Part shown: piece by piece, positions 22,557 to 35,178 of the stretch | Layout: the number at the start of each line of letters is the position of its first letter | Position numbering within the stretch: position 1 is the first letter of the stretch | Made by a program: the position numbers and the translations under genes | Notes under the pieces: generated by a model | What the model was told of the DNA's origin: nothing | Database searches by the model: none | The model's input: the letters and a program-made list of their open reading frames with translations, nothing else | Origin: Petaurus breviceps papuanus | Lineage: Eukaryota > Chordata > Mammalia > Diprotodontia > Petauridae | Length of the DNA stretch: 64,000 nucleotides | Direction: 5' to 3' | Assembly: GCA_028583685.1 (NCBI GenBank) | Contig: JAMXIF010000048.1 | Coordinates: 18,564,015 to 18,628,014 of the forward strand

Positions 22557-23665
22557 AAAAAAAGCAATTAAAATATTTTTATTTTTAGTTACAAATTATT
22601 TCCCTCCCTTTACCCTCTCCCCTACCCAGTGAAGAGGCAAGAAATGGGATACCCATTATATATATGAAGTCAAGCAAAATATATTTCTACATTAGCTATG
22701 TAACAGGAAAAAAAAATAAAGAAAATGAAAAAATTCTTCTATCTGCACTTAGAGTTCATCAGTTGTCTCTCTAGAAGTAGACAGCATTTTTCATCATGGG
22801 TCCTTTACAATTGTCATGGATAATTGTATTCATCAGGGTAGTTAAGTTATTTATTCACAATTCATTGTCACAATCCCTTAACATTCATTCATCTGTCTTG
22901 CCAGGTTTTTCTGAAACTATTCCCTTCATAATTTATTATAGCACAATAGTACTCCATTATATTACTCAAAAGTGCAATAACTGTTTCCTTTTTACTTATG
23001 CTTATCCCATCAATTTCTTTTTCTTCTCCTTGCTATACCAACATTTATAGTACTATATAAAAAGAGAGTGGAGGCAATGGAATTCCTGCTTCATCCCTCC
23101 TTAATCTTAATGGAAAGACCTCTATCTTTTTGACACTACAGATAATGCAGACTCTTGGTTTTTTATTATTTTTCATATTAAGTGTAGGTCCATTTATTTC
23201 CACACTTACTAGAAATGGGTGTATGTAGTCAAAATCTTTTTCTGCATCTATTGCTATAATGCAATTTTTATTGTTTTGGTTATTATGGTCTATTCTATAG
23301 TCTAGTATGACCTATTGTTGTGGTTCACAGTTTACATAATATTAAATTAATCATGCATTATATAAATCTAACATATTCATAGAGCTAAATCTATTTATCA
23401 TGTGGCTATAGCCTCTTTGCTAATACTTTATTTAATATTTTTGTATTCTCGTTCATTAAGAAGGCTTGAGTCTTCTCTGATCTTTATCTCCCTGGTTTGG
23501 GTATCAAGATCATATTTGTATCACAGGAAGAATTTGGCAGAATCTTTTCTATTCCTATTTTTCCCCAAGAGGTTGGTATAATGTTGGATTACTTGTTCTT
23601 TGAATATTTGATAGAACTCACTTGTAAGTTCAAGAAAGATTTAGATAGTAAGTTATTATGAAAAA
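22557..23665 (-). mobile_element. L1 fragments: 3' UTR and ORF2
   Basis: 22557-23060 resembles an antisense L1 3' UTR/end. 23061-23665 reads on the minus strand as decayed ORF2 reverse transcriptase, e.g. the antisense of the L1 block at AAGAATTTGGCAGAATCTTT and ATTTGATAGAACTCACTTGT. Many breaks; the two parts may be one truncated copy. Confidence 0.6.
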
Positions 23666-23689
23666 ACAAATGTTTTTGGTCCCTATCCT

Positions 23690-23848
23690 TACCCAAATCT
23701 TTATTTATTTGTTTATTTATTGGCAATTAGGGTTAAGTGACTTGCCTGGGATTACATAGCTAGTAAGCATCTAAGGCTGGGTTGTAACTGAGAATCTCCT
23801 AAGTCCAGGGCCAGTGCTCTATCTCCTGCCACTTAACTGCCCCTGATG
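23690..23848 (-). mobile_element. tRNA-SINE (WSINE-type), diverged
   Basis: GGGTTAAGTGACTTGCCTGG, ACATAGCTAGTAAGCATC and ACTTAACTGCCCC antisense order. Confidence 0.75.
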
Positions 23849-23879
23849 TTGATATCATTAAGCTCAAATGTTTCCTCTC

Positions 23880-24130
23880 ACAAAACTTAGGACCACAGGA
23901 TGATAGATATAATGCTAGAAGGGACCTCAGAAGCTATTTAATCCAACCCACAACAATTGCTGTCAATGTTCAGAGACATCATGGCACAGTGGACAGAACA
24001 CTGAACTTTGATTCTAAAATACCTGAGTTTAACTCCTTCCTCAGACACCTCTATCACTGTGGGCAAACCATTCAATCTCCTTCAGAATCTGTTTTGGAAA
24101 GGTTTAAGAGACTGTAGAGATCAGAAAAAA
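23880..24130 (+). mobile_element. MIR fragment followed by CORE-SINE
   Basis: MIR-like AGAAGGGACCTCAGAAGCTA at 23915-23934, then a MAR1-type unit (CATGGCACAGTGGACAGAAC, CTGAGTTTAACTCCTTCCTC). Confidence 0.55.
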
Positions 24131-24465
24131 AAAACCCAAAAAGCAAAAAACAGATTTCCTCCATCCTGTTAACTCATATGACCTGAAAGTTCATGCCACC
24201 TTGCATTTAAATAATATATTAAATATAACTTATGTTGTTTGAGAGAGTTAGTGACCATGTCTACTCAGATTCACAAAGTTTTGGCTCTTTACAATTTAAG
24301 TAAAGATAATAATTGAGACAAAAGACTGGATAATTAGGGTGAAAATTTTTTTACTGTATTCTTAGAGTCTTAGCACAATCCCATTTATTCCAGATCAGAC
24401 AGTACCTAACATGATGGCTGTCACTCCTATTTTTAAAAATATTTATGTAGAACTTTCTATAAACT

Positions 24466-27304
24466 TTTTTAAAAATGTATTTATTTTTAGTTTTCAACAT
24501 TCATTTCCACAAGATTTTGAGTTACAGATTTTCTCCCTGTCTTTCCCCTATTCTCCACCCCAAAATAGTGATCCTACTGAATACCTCTTCTCCCAGTCTG
24601 CTCTCTCTTACATCCTCCCCCATACCCCCTCTTACTTTCTAGTTAGGCAAGATGGATTTCTATACCCAGTGCCTGTATAATCTTATTTCCCAGTTGCATG
24701 TAAAAAAACAAAAAACCAAAAATTTTTTTTAACATTTGTTTTTAAAACTTTAATTTCCAAATTTTCTCCCTTCTTCCCTTGTCATCTACCCCTACTGGGA
24801 AGGTAAGTGATTCAATATAGGTTGTACAATGTGTAGTTATGAAAAACGTTTCCACAGTAGATAGGTAAAAGACTAAGTATATTTCCCTCCATCCTATCCC
24901 ACCCCTACACATTCTCTTTTCTACTTTGACCCTGTCCCTTTTCAAAAGTGTGTGCTTCTAACCCCCCCCCCCCCATTCTGTCTTCCCTTTTATCATCCCC
25001 CCTCTTGTCCCCTTCCCCCCTATTTTCCTGCGGGGTAAGATACCCAAATGAGTGTGTGTGTTATTCCCTCCTTAAGCCAAATTCAATGAGAGTAAGGTTG
25101 ACCCATTCCCTTTTGCCTTCCTGTTCTTCCCCTCCATTGTAACAGTTTTCTCTTGCCTCTTTTATATGAGATAATTTACCCAAATCTCTCCCTATCTCCT
25201 TATATTATTATATTCCTTTCCCACCTCTTAATTTTATTTTTTAGATATCATTCCTTATAGTCAACTATTCCTGTGCCCTCTGTCTATGTATACATATACA
25301 CATATATACACACACTCACATATGTATTTATACACACACACGCCCTCCTATATAAATGTATATAAACATATATATTCCCTTCAACTATCCTCATACTGAG
25401 AAAAATCTCATGAGTTACAATGATCATTTTTCCATACAGGAATGTAAATAGTTCAACTTTAACAAGTTCTTTATGATTTCTTTTTCCCGTTTACCTTTTC
25501 ATGCTTCTTTTGCTTCTTGTAATTGAAAGTTAGATTTTCTGTTGAGCTCTGGTTTTTTCATCAAGAATGCTTGAAAGTCCTCTATTTCATTGAATAGCCA
25601 TATTTTCCCCTGAACCATTAAATTCAGTTTTGCTGGGTAGGTGATTCTTGGTGTTAATCCTAGCTTCTTTGACCTCTGGAATATCATATTCCAAGCACTT
25701 TGATCCCTTAGTGTAGAAGCTGCTAGATCTTGTGTTATCCTGATTATGTTTCCACAATACTCAAATTGTTTCTTCCTGACTGCTTGCAGTATTTTCTCCT
25801 TGACCTGGGAACTCTGGAATTTGGCTATAATATTCCTAGGAGTTTTCTTTTTGGAATCTTTTTCAAGAGGCAATCAGTGAATTCTTTCAATTTCTATTTT
25901 GCCCTCTGGTTCTAGAATATCAGGGCAATTTTGCTTGATAATTTCTTGAAAGATGGTGTCTAGGCTCTTTTTTTGATCATGGCTTTCAGGTAGTCCAGTA
26001 ATTTTTAAATGATCTCCCCTGGATCTATTTTCCAGATCAGTGGTTTTTCCAATGAGATATTTCACACTGTCTTCTATTTTTTTTTTCATTTGTTTGGATC
26101 TGTTTTATTGTATCTTGATTTCTCATAAAGTCATTAGCTTCCATTTGCTCCAATCTAATTCTGAAGAAATTATTCTCTTCAATGAGTTTTTGAAATTCCT
26201 TTTCCATCTGGGCAATTCAGCTTTTTAAGGCATTTTCCTCCTCATTGGCTTTTTGGGCCTCTTTTGCCATTTGAGTTAAGTCTATTTTTTAAGGTGATAT
26301 TTTCTTCAGTATTTTTTTGGGTCTCCTTTAGAAGGATGACTTGCTTTTCATAATTTTCTTGCATCATTTTCATTTCTCTTCCCAATTTTTCCTCCACTTC
26401 TCTTACTTGATTTTCAAAATCCTTCTTGAGCTCCTCCATGGCCTGTAACCAACTCATATTTTTCTTGGAAGCTTTTGATGCAGGAGTTCTGACTTTATTG
26501 CTTTCCTCCCATTCCATGCTTTGATCCTTTTTGTCCCCAAAAAAGGATTCTATGGGCTGATAGCACTTCCTCTGCTTGCTCATCTTGCCAGCCAATTACT
26601 TGAATTTTGAGTTCTTTGCTATGGTAGAACTGTTTCCACAACGGAGAGAGCTTTTTCCCAAATCGCTGGGGTTTTTCACAAATGGTGTCAGAGGTCTGAG
26701 GAGGGCACATTCTCTACAGACACCACACTGACACACTGGCGTTTCTCACCCCAGGACCACTGCCCAAGACTGCAACCCAGATCCAAGCAGGATAAAGCAA
26801 GAGTGATTACCCTCTAAATGGTCGCTTGGGCCCCCTACTATCTGCAGGCCAGGAGCTCCAGAAGCAGCCACCAGCTGCCAGGCCTCCACCACCTCTTGCC
26901 CCAGGGGCAGGGTCCGGACAGTGCTCTTAGGTCACCTGTTTCCAACAGAGTTCTCTACTGACCTTTTACTTTCTCTTTGGAATTTATGGGTTGAGAAGTC
27001 TGGAAACTGCCACAGCTGCTGGTGATTCACTCTCCTGAAGTCTGCTCTGGCTACAGCTGGTTGGGCTACCATGGGGCTGGAACTACATGGCTCACAGGAC
27101 TGCCCTCGGCTCCCAGAGCACTGTGATAGACCCTCCCTGTCAGCCTGCCAGGCTGCCCTCAGCAGGAGATTTGTTTCTCTCTGTCACTCTGTGGGTTCCA
27201 TAGTTCTAAAATTTGTTTAGAGTCATATTTTACAGGTATTAGAGATGATTGTGGGGGGGAGCTCACAGAATTTTTTGCTTCTACTCTGCCATCTTGGCTC
27301 TGCC
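24466..27304 (-). mobile_element. Near full-length L1 ORF1-only (HAL1-like) element
   Basis: 2.84 kb, 5' end near 27304 (sense CAGAGCCAAGATGGCAGAGT), a leader of about 700 nt, then ORF1 from about 26594 to the stop at 25499. ORF1 starts MAGKMSKQRKC and has a coiled coil (EELKKDFENQVREVEEKLGR), an RRM-like part (DHLKITGLPESHDQKK) and the C-terminal domain (TPRNIIAKFQSSQVKEK, RITQDLAAS); a frameshift or stop divides it near 26100-26240. About 1 kb of noncoding 3' region follows, with no ORF2. Target-site duplication AGAACTTTCTATAAACT (24449-24465) and AGAACTTCCTATAACTT (27305-27321). Confidence 0.85.
25499..26594 (-). pseudogene. L1-type ORF1 of the HAL1-like element, broken
   Basis: Encodes the RNA-binding L1 ORF1p-like protein. 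Order along the protein: basic N-terminus with SFFGDKKDQS, a long coiled coil, the GLPESHDQ RRM motif and the LILQA-type C-terminal domain. The longest intact stretches are 26242-26595 and 25499-25873, with 25874-26089 between them; one frame change lies near 26089-26242. Stop codon TGA/TAG-equivalent at 25499. Confidence 0.8.
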
Positions 27305-27759
27305 AGAACTTCCTATAACTTATCTGGAAGCTGCTCCAGTGACTTAACAATGACTGCTGCTAAGCCAAGAGGGATTTTGTTTTATTTTATTTTTTTAATC
27401 TTAATTCTCTCACTCATCTGTCTTGATTTGATTACAGTTGTGCCCTGGGAGTTGCTTCATCAAAGTCTACCCACCTTATTAAGCAAAGATTCAAAGCCTA
27501 TACCTACTATGCGATGGACATGCAACCTAGTTTGACCTATTGTTCAAAGAATACACGGAAAACTATTATATTACCATATATTGGAAGTTGAAAGTAATGA
27601 TAAAATAAAAGAAATAAGAATTGCTATAGACCTACAGTTTAAGCAAGAATTTTTGGTGCCTAAGTCACTAAAAATATAAGTTATACATCTCAAATAATTT
27701 TTATGCTGAAGAAATTTTTCAGTATTTATTTACATGTTATGATATTATGTATGTATACA
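27305..27759. other. No recognised feature
   Basis: Short unique-looking stretch between two LINE copies. Confidence 0.4.
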
Positions 27760-28738
27760 TAAAATTATATACGTCCACCATTATCATATACCATTTATCA
27801 AGATAAGGTCAAAATAGATACATAATCTAAATATAAAAGGAGATATTACAAGAACATTTAAAGAACATGGAACAAATCACCCATCAGATTTATGGACAGG
27901 TGAACAATTAGAGATAGAGAACATTGTGAGATATAAAATGTACAATTTTGTTTATATTAAATTAAAAAGGTTTGGTATAAATAAAACCAATGTAGCCAAG
28001 ATCAAAAGGAAAGTAAAAAATTGGGAAAAAAACTTTTACAGACAATTCCTCAGATAAAGGTCTCATAGCTCAAATATATAAAGAATTTTGTCAAATCTGT
28101 AAGAATACATGTCATTCCCCAGTTGATAAATGGTCAAAGGATATGAACAGGCAGCTTTCCAACACAAAAATCAAAACGATTTGTAGTCATATGAAAAAAT
28201 GCTTGAAAGCACTATTGATTAGAGAAATGCAAATTAGAACAACCTTGAGATACTATTTCATACCTATTGGATTAGCTAAAATGACAGAAAGGGAAAATGA
28301 CAAATGCTGGAGGAGATGTGAAAAATTGGGATCTTAATTCATTGTGGGTGGATCTGTGAGCTGATCCAACCATTTTGGAGAGAAATCTGGAATTATGCCT
28401 GAAGAATTATTAAACTGCCTATGCCCTTTGATCCAGTAATACCACTATTAGGTTTGTTTCCCAAGATGATTAAGGGAAAAGGAAATGAACCTATATGTTC
28501 TAACATATTTATAGCAGCTCTCTTTGTGTTTGCAAAGAACTGGAAATTGCAGGGATGTCCATCAATTGGGAAATGGATAAACTAATTGTGGTATATGTTT
28601 GTGATGGAACATTACTCTATAAGAAACGATGAGCTTGATGATTTTAGAAAAACATAGAAAGACTCGCACAAGATAATGAAGAGTGAAATTAGTAGAACCA
28701 TGAGAACGTTGTACACACTAACAACAATATTGTTATAA
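27760..28738 (+). mobile_element. L1 3' part
   Basis: Matches the mammalian L1 ORF2 C-terminal/3' block: AAATGGTCAAAGGATATGAA, AATGCAAATTAGAACAACCT, ACAAATGCTGGAGGAGATGT, CCCTTTGATCCAGTAATACC, TGGAACATTACTCTATAAGA. Decayed. Confidence 0.85.
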
Positions 28739-28754
28739 GAACAACTCTGAATGA

Positions 28755-28888
28755 CTATTACTATCCTCATTTGACAGCTGAAGAAGCTGAGGCAGAGGTT
28801 AAGTGACTTGCGTAGGATCACAGAACTATTAAGTATCCGAGGCCAGATGTGAACTTATCCAGTATTCTGTCCACTGTACCACCTCTCT
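28755..28888 (-). mobile_element. MIR-type SINE fragment
   Basis: CTATCCTCATTTGACAGCTG, GAGGTTAAGTGACTTGCGTA and CTGTCCACTGTACCACCTC read as the antisense of a MIR/CORE-SINE. Confidence 0.7.
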
Positions 28889-28899
28889 TTTCTCAGGCA

Positions 28900-29612
28900 T
28901 TGAAGTCCTTTTCTATCTGATGCCACTCTGCTTTTCCAAGCCTTTATATATTCTCTGCAACACGTCGTAAGCTCTAGCCAAATAAAAGTCCAACTCTATT
29001 CATGAAATATGCCCTGAAGTTTCCCATCTCCATACTTTTGTTCATGTTGTTCCCTGAAAATATCCTTCTAGTCTTTGCTTGTCTTCATCTCCATACTTTA
29101 AATACCTATTAAAATGCCATTTCCTCTGAAGTCTTCCCTGATCCCCCTAAGTTAATAACTATTTTCTTCCTAGGGCTTTACATTATACTTTGTTTTGCAA
29201 CTCTGATGTATTATTAAAGTAATTTTAGTTTGTGTATTCTAATAAACTGTGTATCAGTTTTTAATAGACTGTAAATTCCATGAGTGCCTATCTTATCTAA
29301 AAGTTTTATCTCCCCTATTGCCTGGCTCATAATTGTTGTTACTGAGTTGTTTCAGTTTTGTCTAACTCTTTCTGACACCATTTGGGGTTTTCTTGGCAAA
29401 TACAATAGTAGTTTGCCATTTCCTTCTCCAGTTCATTTTACCAACAAGGAAACAGGCAAAAAGGGTTAAGGGACTTGCCCAGGGTCACACAGTAAATGTT
29501 TAAGGTCAGATTTTAACTCGGGCCTTCCTTACTCCGGGCCCAGTGCTCTAGTCACTGTGCCATCTAGCTGCTCATAACAGGCCTTAATAAATGCTTTTTG
29601 ATTAAAGGAAAA
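28900..29612 (+). mobile_element. L2 3' part, interrupted by a SINE
   Basis: TTGAAGTCCTTTTCTATCTG, AAGTCTTCCCTGATCCCCCT, AGACTGTAAATTCCATGAG; the L2 terminus GCCTTAATAAATGCTTTTTG resumes after 29577. Confidence 0.75.
29333..29570 (-). mobile_element. Long tRNA-SINE inserted in L2
   Basis: Antisense copy with 3' part TTGTCTAACTCTTTCTGACA, TTTGGGGTTTTCTTGGCAAA and 5' part CACTGTGCCATCTAGCTG. Target-site duplication CTCATAA at 29326-29332 and 29571-29577. Confidence 0.85.
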
Positions 29613-30166
29613 AACATTAAGTTAGTAAACAGTTTACAAGATTTTTCTCTCAGCTCTAAGGTATTGAAAAAGACTCAGGCCAGGTAACTTTGCTATAAAT
29701 GACCATAGCTTTGGAAAACTTCATTCCTTTATTATGAGGACAATAAATGTTCAACAGAGTAAGAAAAAGAGTGGTTTTGCAATTCAGTTTTCCTCCACAG
29801 GCCCTGTTGATTAAGAAGCCCACTCCTTCCAGTGTCCAGCTGAATTTCCAATATTCATACAACATCTCAAAAGTAGGAGACAGAGCAGAGCTCATTTAAT
29901 CCAATTTCTCTAAACTAAGGAGGGAATAATTCTTAGACAAGAGTTTTTAATCTGGAGCTTATGAACCCCTAAGGGGTAGAAGGAAAGATTTCAGAGAGTC
30001 CATTAATTTGCATGAGAAAAAAATTACATCTTTATGAACTTCTAAATGAAATATGTCTTTTCCTTAAATTATTTAAATGTATTACTCTGAGACGGGTTCC
30101 AATCATATGCTTTACCATATTGACAAAGGGGCTATGTCATTAAAACAGTTAAGAATGACTGTTCTA

Positions 30167-30343
30167 GGGCTGGCTAGGTGACGCACTGAATAGAGCACTG
30201 GCTCTGAAGTCAGGAGGTCCTGAGTTCAAATCCGGCCTTGGACACAACACTTACTAGCCATGTGGCCTTGGGCAAGTCACTTAACCTCAATTGCCCTGCC
30301 CTCCCCTCTCCAAAAAGCCAAAAAAAAAAAAAAAAAAAGGGAA
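30167..30343 (+). mobile_element. tRNA-SINE (WSINE-type)
   Basis: GGCTGGCTAGGTGACGCACT, B-box GAGTTCAAATCC, poly-A tail. Target-site duplication AAGAATGACT at 30151-30160 and 30344-30353. Confidence 0.9.
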
Positions 30344-30459
30344 AAGAATGACTTCTACAATATGCCAAACAAGTAGTCATCCAGACTTATTTTGACATGA
30401 CCCTTTATCTAAAAGGGAGATATCTACTATTGTGTGTAGTACCATTTTTGTACAGCTTT

Positions 30460-30740
30460 AGTTGTTAGGAAATATTTCTTCATGTCAAGCTAAAATGTGC
30501 TAAAACTTCCATCCTTTCTTCTCAGGTTCTGTCCCTTAAGGCCAAGTCAAGCAAGTATGGCTTCCCCATGGCAGCCCATGAAATAGCTGAGGACAATGAC
30601 TCTTAACTTTCTCCTATGGTATCAGTTCTTTCAACTGATCCTCATATGATATGGTCTTCAATTCCTTTACCACCTAGGTCTCCCTTCCTCTGAACACTCC
30701 ATTTCTGAAAATCTTTCCTAAAATCTGGTAACCAGACTCT
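30460..30740 (-). mobile_element. L3/CR1-type LINE fragment
   Basis: Antisense text (TTAGGAAATATTTCTTCATG, CCCTTAAGGCCAAGTCAAGC, CTGAAAATCTTTCCTAAAAT) of the L3/CR1 C-terminal region; strongly decayed. Confidence 0.45.
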
Positions 30741-30866
30741 TTATGGATTAGAAGAATATACTTATGATCAGGAACCAGAGATTTTGAAATTTCAATGCAG
30801 TAGCCCACCATTTGCATAGATAAAATGCCTTTGTGTTCTGGGATGGGAGTTCTATGAACTATTTCT

Positions 30867-31025
30867 TTTTTTTTTTTTGAAGGGGGAGGGCAGGGCAATT
30901 GGGGTTAAGTGACTTGCCCAAGGTCACATGGCCAGTAAGTGTTAAGTGTCTGAGGCCAGATCTGAACTCAGGTTCTCCCAACTTTAGGGCCAGTGTTTTA
31001 TTCACTGTGCCACCTAGCTGCCCCT
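30867..31025 (-). mobile_element. tRNA-SINE (WSINE-type)
   Basis: Antisense unit with poly-T and CACTGTGCCACCTAGCTGCC. Target-site duplication TATGAACTATTTCT at 30853-30866 and 31026-31039 (exact). Confidence 0.93.
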
Positions 31026-31639
31026 TATGAACTATTTCTAAGCCTCATTTAGTATACTACTTATTAATCCCTTGGTCTTGCAGTGTCATTCTCCCTCAAG
31101 GAAATGCTACCTAATCAGCCAGCAGTAATTGGCCTTTCAGGCCTCATTTTAGGTATCTATACACACAACTCATTTTTATAAAGGATAAAGGGCTCAGACA
31201 GCAATAACCATAACAAAAATACTTAGTAAAGTATAAAGTATTATATGAACACACAAGGTATTACTTACTCAATGTGAACTGAAACAATAAGGAAGTAATG
31301 ACTTAGGGGGTAATAAAGATTGTTGTTATTGAAGGTTTTCCAGTAGAGACTGGATAACCTTTGGCTGAGGATGCTATGGGAAGAGGACTGATACTCAGAT
31401 AAAGGGCTAAACTAGATAAGCTTTAAGATCTCTTCCAACTCTTAAGTTTACATGATTTTTAGGTACGTTGGGTTTGAGGACTAAACTATCCTATTTCATC
31501 TTTGTTTCCTCACATTACAGAACAATACTCCACAATAAAAACACTTAATACAGCAACAACTTACATTTATATAACAACAACAATAATGGCTAAGACAGAT
31601 AACACAAAGCACTTTCTTCACTTCCTACGAGGAAAGTAG

Positions 31640-31795
31640 AGTAGGCATTATCACCCTTTTGGATCAAGGAGAAATCTGATGAGAGGTCATGTGATTTGCC
31701 CATGTTCTCACAGACAGCAAGTATATGAGAAAAATGATTCAAGCCAGGTTTCCTAACTCCAAGATTAATACTCTATCCACTAAGCTGCACTGCCT
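31640..31795 (-). mobile_element. MIR fragment
   Basis: GGCATTATCACCCTTTTGGA, AGAGGTCATGTGATTTGCCC, ATACTCTATCCACTAAGCTG in antisense MIR order. Confidence 0.65.
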
Positions 31796-31887
31796 CTTCC
31801 ATACAATATGCATAATACATGAATTGAACAAAAATTTAAGTATTTATTTTAGCAGAAATGAAGATTAATGGTGTGAAGTGTTTTTTA

Positions 31888-34827
31888 AAATTATTTTTAA
31901 TTAATTTATATAGGTTTTTAACACTGACTTCCATAAGATTTTGATTTCCAAATTTTCTCCCCATCTCTCCCCTTCCCCCACCCCAAGACAGCATGCATTC
32001 TGATTACCCCTTCCCCAAAACCGTCCTCCTTTCTATCACACCCTATCCCCCTTCTCTTATCCTCTTCCCATCTATTGTCCTGTAGGGCAAGATAGATTTC
32101 GGTACCCCACTGCCTGTATATCTTATTTCCCATTTGTGTGCAAAACTAATTTTTTTTTTAACATTTGTTTTCAAAACTTATGAGTTCCACATCCTCTCCC
32201 TTCTTCCCTCCCCACCTACCCTCAGTGAGAAGGCAAGCAATTTGATGTAGGTTATACATGTGTAGTCATGCAAAACACTTCCAAAATAGTCATGCTGTGA
32301 AAGACTAGCTATATATCCCTCCATCCTATCCTGCCATCCCATTTATTCCATTCTCTCCTTTGACCCAGTCCTACCTCAAAAATGTTTGCTTCTGATCACC
32401 CCTTCCCCCATTTGCCCTCTTTTCTACCATCTCCCCTTCTCTTATCCCTTCCCCCCTACTATCTTGTATGGTAAGACAGATTTCCTTACCCAAATGAGTG
32501 TGTATGTTATTTCCTCCTTCAGTCAAATCTGGTGGCAGTAAGGTTCACTCATTCCCTCTTACCTCCCCACCTTCCCCTCCACTGTAAAAGCTTTTTGTTG
32601 CCTCTTTTATGTGAGATAATTTACTCCATTCTACATCTCCCTTTATCCTCCCAGTACATTCCTCCCTCACCCCTTAATTTTATCTTTTAGCTATCATCCA
32701 TTCATATTCAACTCACCCCGTATTCTCTCTCTCTGTTGTGTGTGTGTGTATGTATATATGTATATTTTCCTTCCAAATACCCTAATACTAAGAAAGGACT
32801 CATGAATTACAAATATCATCTTTCCATGTAGAGATGCAAACAGTTTGACTTTAATAAGTCCCTTGTGCTTTCCCTTTCTTATCTACCTTTTCGTGCTTCT
32901 CTTGATTCTTGTATTTGAAAGTCAGATTTTCTGTTCAACTCTGGTCTTTTCATTAAGAATGCTTGGAAGCCCTCTATTTAACTGAATGCCCATTTTTTCC
33001 CCCTGAAGCATTATACTCAGTATGGCTGGGTAGGTGATTCTTGGTTTTAATCCTACCTCCTTTGACCTCCAAGTCCTTTCTTTGATCCTTTAATGCAGAA
33101 GTTGCTAAATCTTGTGTTATCCTGATTGTGTTTCCACAATATTTGAACTGTTTCTTTCTAGCTGCCTGCAATATTTTCTCCTTGACCTAAGAACTCTGGA
33201 ATTTAGCTACAATATTCCTAGGACTTTTTGCTTTTGGAATCTCTTTCAGGAGGTCATCGGTGGATTCTTTCAATTTCTGTTTTACCCTCTGGTTCTAGAA
33301 TATCAGGGCAGTTTTCATTGATAATTTCTTGAAAGATGATGTCTAGGCTCTTTTTTTGATCATGGCTTTCAGGTAGTCTAATAATTTTTATATTCTCTCT
33401 CCTGGGTCTATTTTTCAGATCAGTTGTTTTTCCAATAAGATATTTCAGTCTTCTATTTTTCATTCCTTTTGTTCTGTTTTATAATTTCTTGATTTCTAAT
33501 AGAGTCATTAGCTTCCATTTGCTCCATTCTAAGTTTGAAAGAATTATTTTCTTTAATAAGCTTCTGGACCTCCTTTTCCATTTGGTCAATTCTACTTTTT
33601 AAGGCATTTTCTTCATTGGCTTTTTGGGCCTCTTTTGCCATTTGGGTTAGTCTATTTTTTAAGGTGTTATTTTCTTCCAATATTTTTTTGGGTCCCTTTA
33701 GCAAGCTGTTGACTTGTTTTTTGTGATTTTCTTGCACTCTCATTTCTCTTCCCAATTTTTTCTCTACTTCTCTTAGTCGATTTGCAAAATCCTTTTTGAG
33801 CTCTTTAATAACCTGAGATCAATTCATATTTTTCTTGGAAGCTTTGGATGTAAGAACTTTGACTTTGTTGTCTTCTTCTAGTTGTATGTTTTGATCTTTC
33901 TTGTCACCAAAGTAAGATTCTATAGTCTGATTTTTTTTTGGGGGGTGTTATTTGCTCATTTTCCCAATTACTTGATTTTTTAGCTCTTTCTTAAAGTAGG
34001 CCTCTGCTTCCAGAGTGGAGAGCACACTATCCCAAGTTTCAGTGGGTTTATGCAGCTGTTTTCAGAGATATTTCTAGGGACCTGTAAATTTTTAGTTCTT
34101 CTAAGGTTGTTTGATCAAAGGAGAGGTGTTTACTCCCCTCCTGGTCTGTGCTCTAGTCTGTGAGTGACCACAAGCACTCTTTTCTGCGTTTAACTGTGAG
34201 AATGATTCCCTCTCCACTGCCACAAGCTCTGCCACACCAGTGTTCTTCCTTGCCCCAGGATTTCCACCCAGGACTGTGACCAAGATCCAAGCAAGGGCAA
34301 AGCAAGAGAATCCTGATTCAGTGCCAGCAAGAAGAACCCTGCAAAACTCCTCTGACCAACCACTTGATCCCCACACCACCTGTGGGTTGAAAGCTCCAGA
34401 AGCAGCTGCTGTTGCTCCCACTCCTGCTTCAACAACTGCCCTATGGCTGGGGCTGGACCATATTCTTCTCTCATCCAGGTGAAACAGACCTTTCCCTTTG
34501 ACCTTCTATGCTGTCTTTGGTGTTTGTGAGAAGTCTGGAAACTGCCATAGTTGCCAGTGATTCAGTCCCTTGATTCCTACTCTGGGTTTGTTGGGACTCA
34601 GTTTGTCCTGGTGAGGCCCACACTAGGCTGCACTCCTCTCCCAGACTGGTGCAATAGATCTTTCCTTTCGACCTTCCAGGTTGTTTGGGGCTAGAAATTT
34701 GTTTCACTCTGTCATTTTGTGGGTTCTGCTGCTTGAGAATTTGTTTAGAGTCATTTTTTTTACAGGTATATGGAGGGGTTTGGGCGAAAACTCAAGGAAG
34801 TCCTTGCTTTCACTCTGCCATCTTTGT
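31888..34827 (-). mobile_element. Near full-length L1 ORF1-only (HAL1-like) element
   Basis: 2.94 kb with the same layout as 24466-27304: 5' end near 34827, leader, ORF1 in pieces between about 33960 and 32900 (coiled coil 33453-33755, RRM motif IRLPESHDQ in 33254-33463, C-terminal RITQDLATS in 32974-33171), then about 1 kb 3' region ending at A/T-rich text near 31900. No ORF2. Imperfect target-site duplication AAGTGTTTTTTA (31876-31887) and AAAGTGTTTTAAA (34828-34840). ORF1 is broken in several places. Confidence 0.82.
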
Positions 34828-34969
34828 AAAGTGTTTTAAAGTTTGCATAACATTATAATCTCATGTGAGCATCATGACAACTCTGTGAGTTAGTATTATT
34901 CCATGTAATTTTTAAATTACTGCATGCATTTTAGGTTGGAAGACTATGTCGTTCAGGTTTTTTACATTT

Positions 34970-35178
34970 TTTTAAACCTGAGAATAACTGCCCAATGCAG
35001 TAGAAAGAACATCAAATTAATGGCCCTGGGTTCAAATCCTAGCTTTCCTGTCTTTGTGGTGCTGGACAAGTTATTTAACCTGAGATTCAGTTTCTTCATT
35101 GTGTAAAATGAAGGAGTTGAATGACTTCAAGATTATCACTAAGGTCCTTTCCAGCTTTGACTCTATCATCTTAGGAAG
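34970..35178 (+). mobile_element. CORE-SINE (MAR1-type)
   Basis: AATGCAGTAGAAAGAACATC, GGGTTCAAATCC, AAGGTCCTTTCCAGCTTTGA and CTCTATCATC match the MAR1-type order. Confidence 0.75.
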
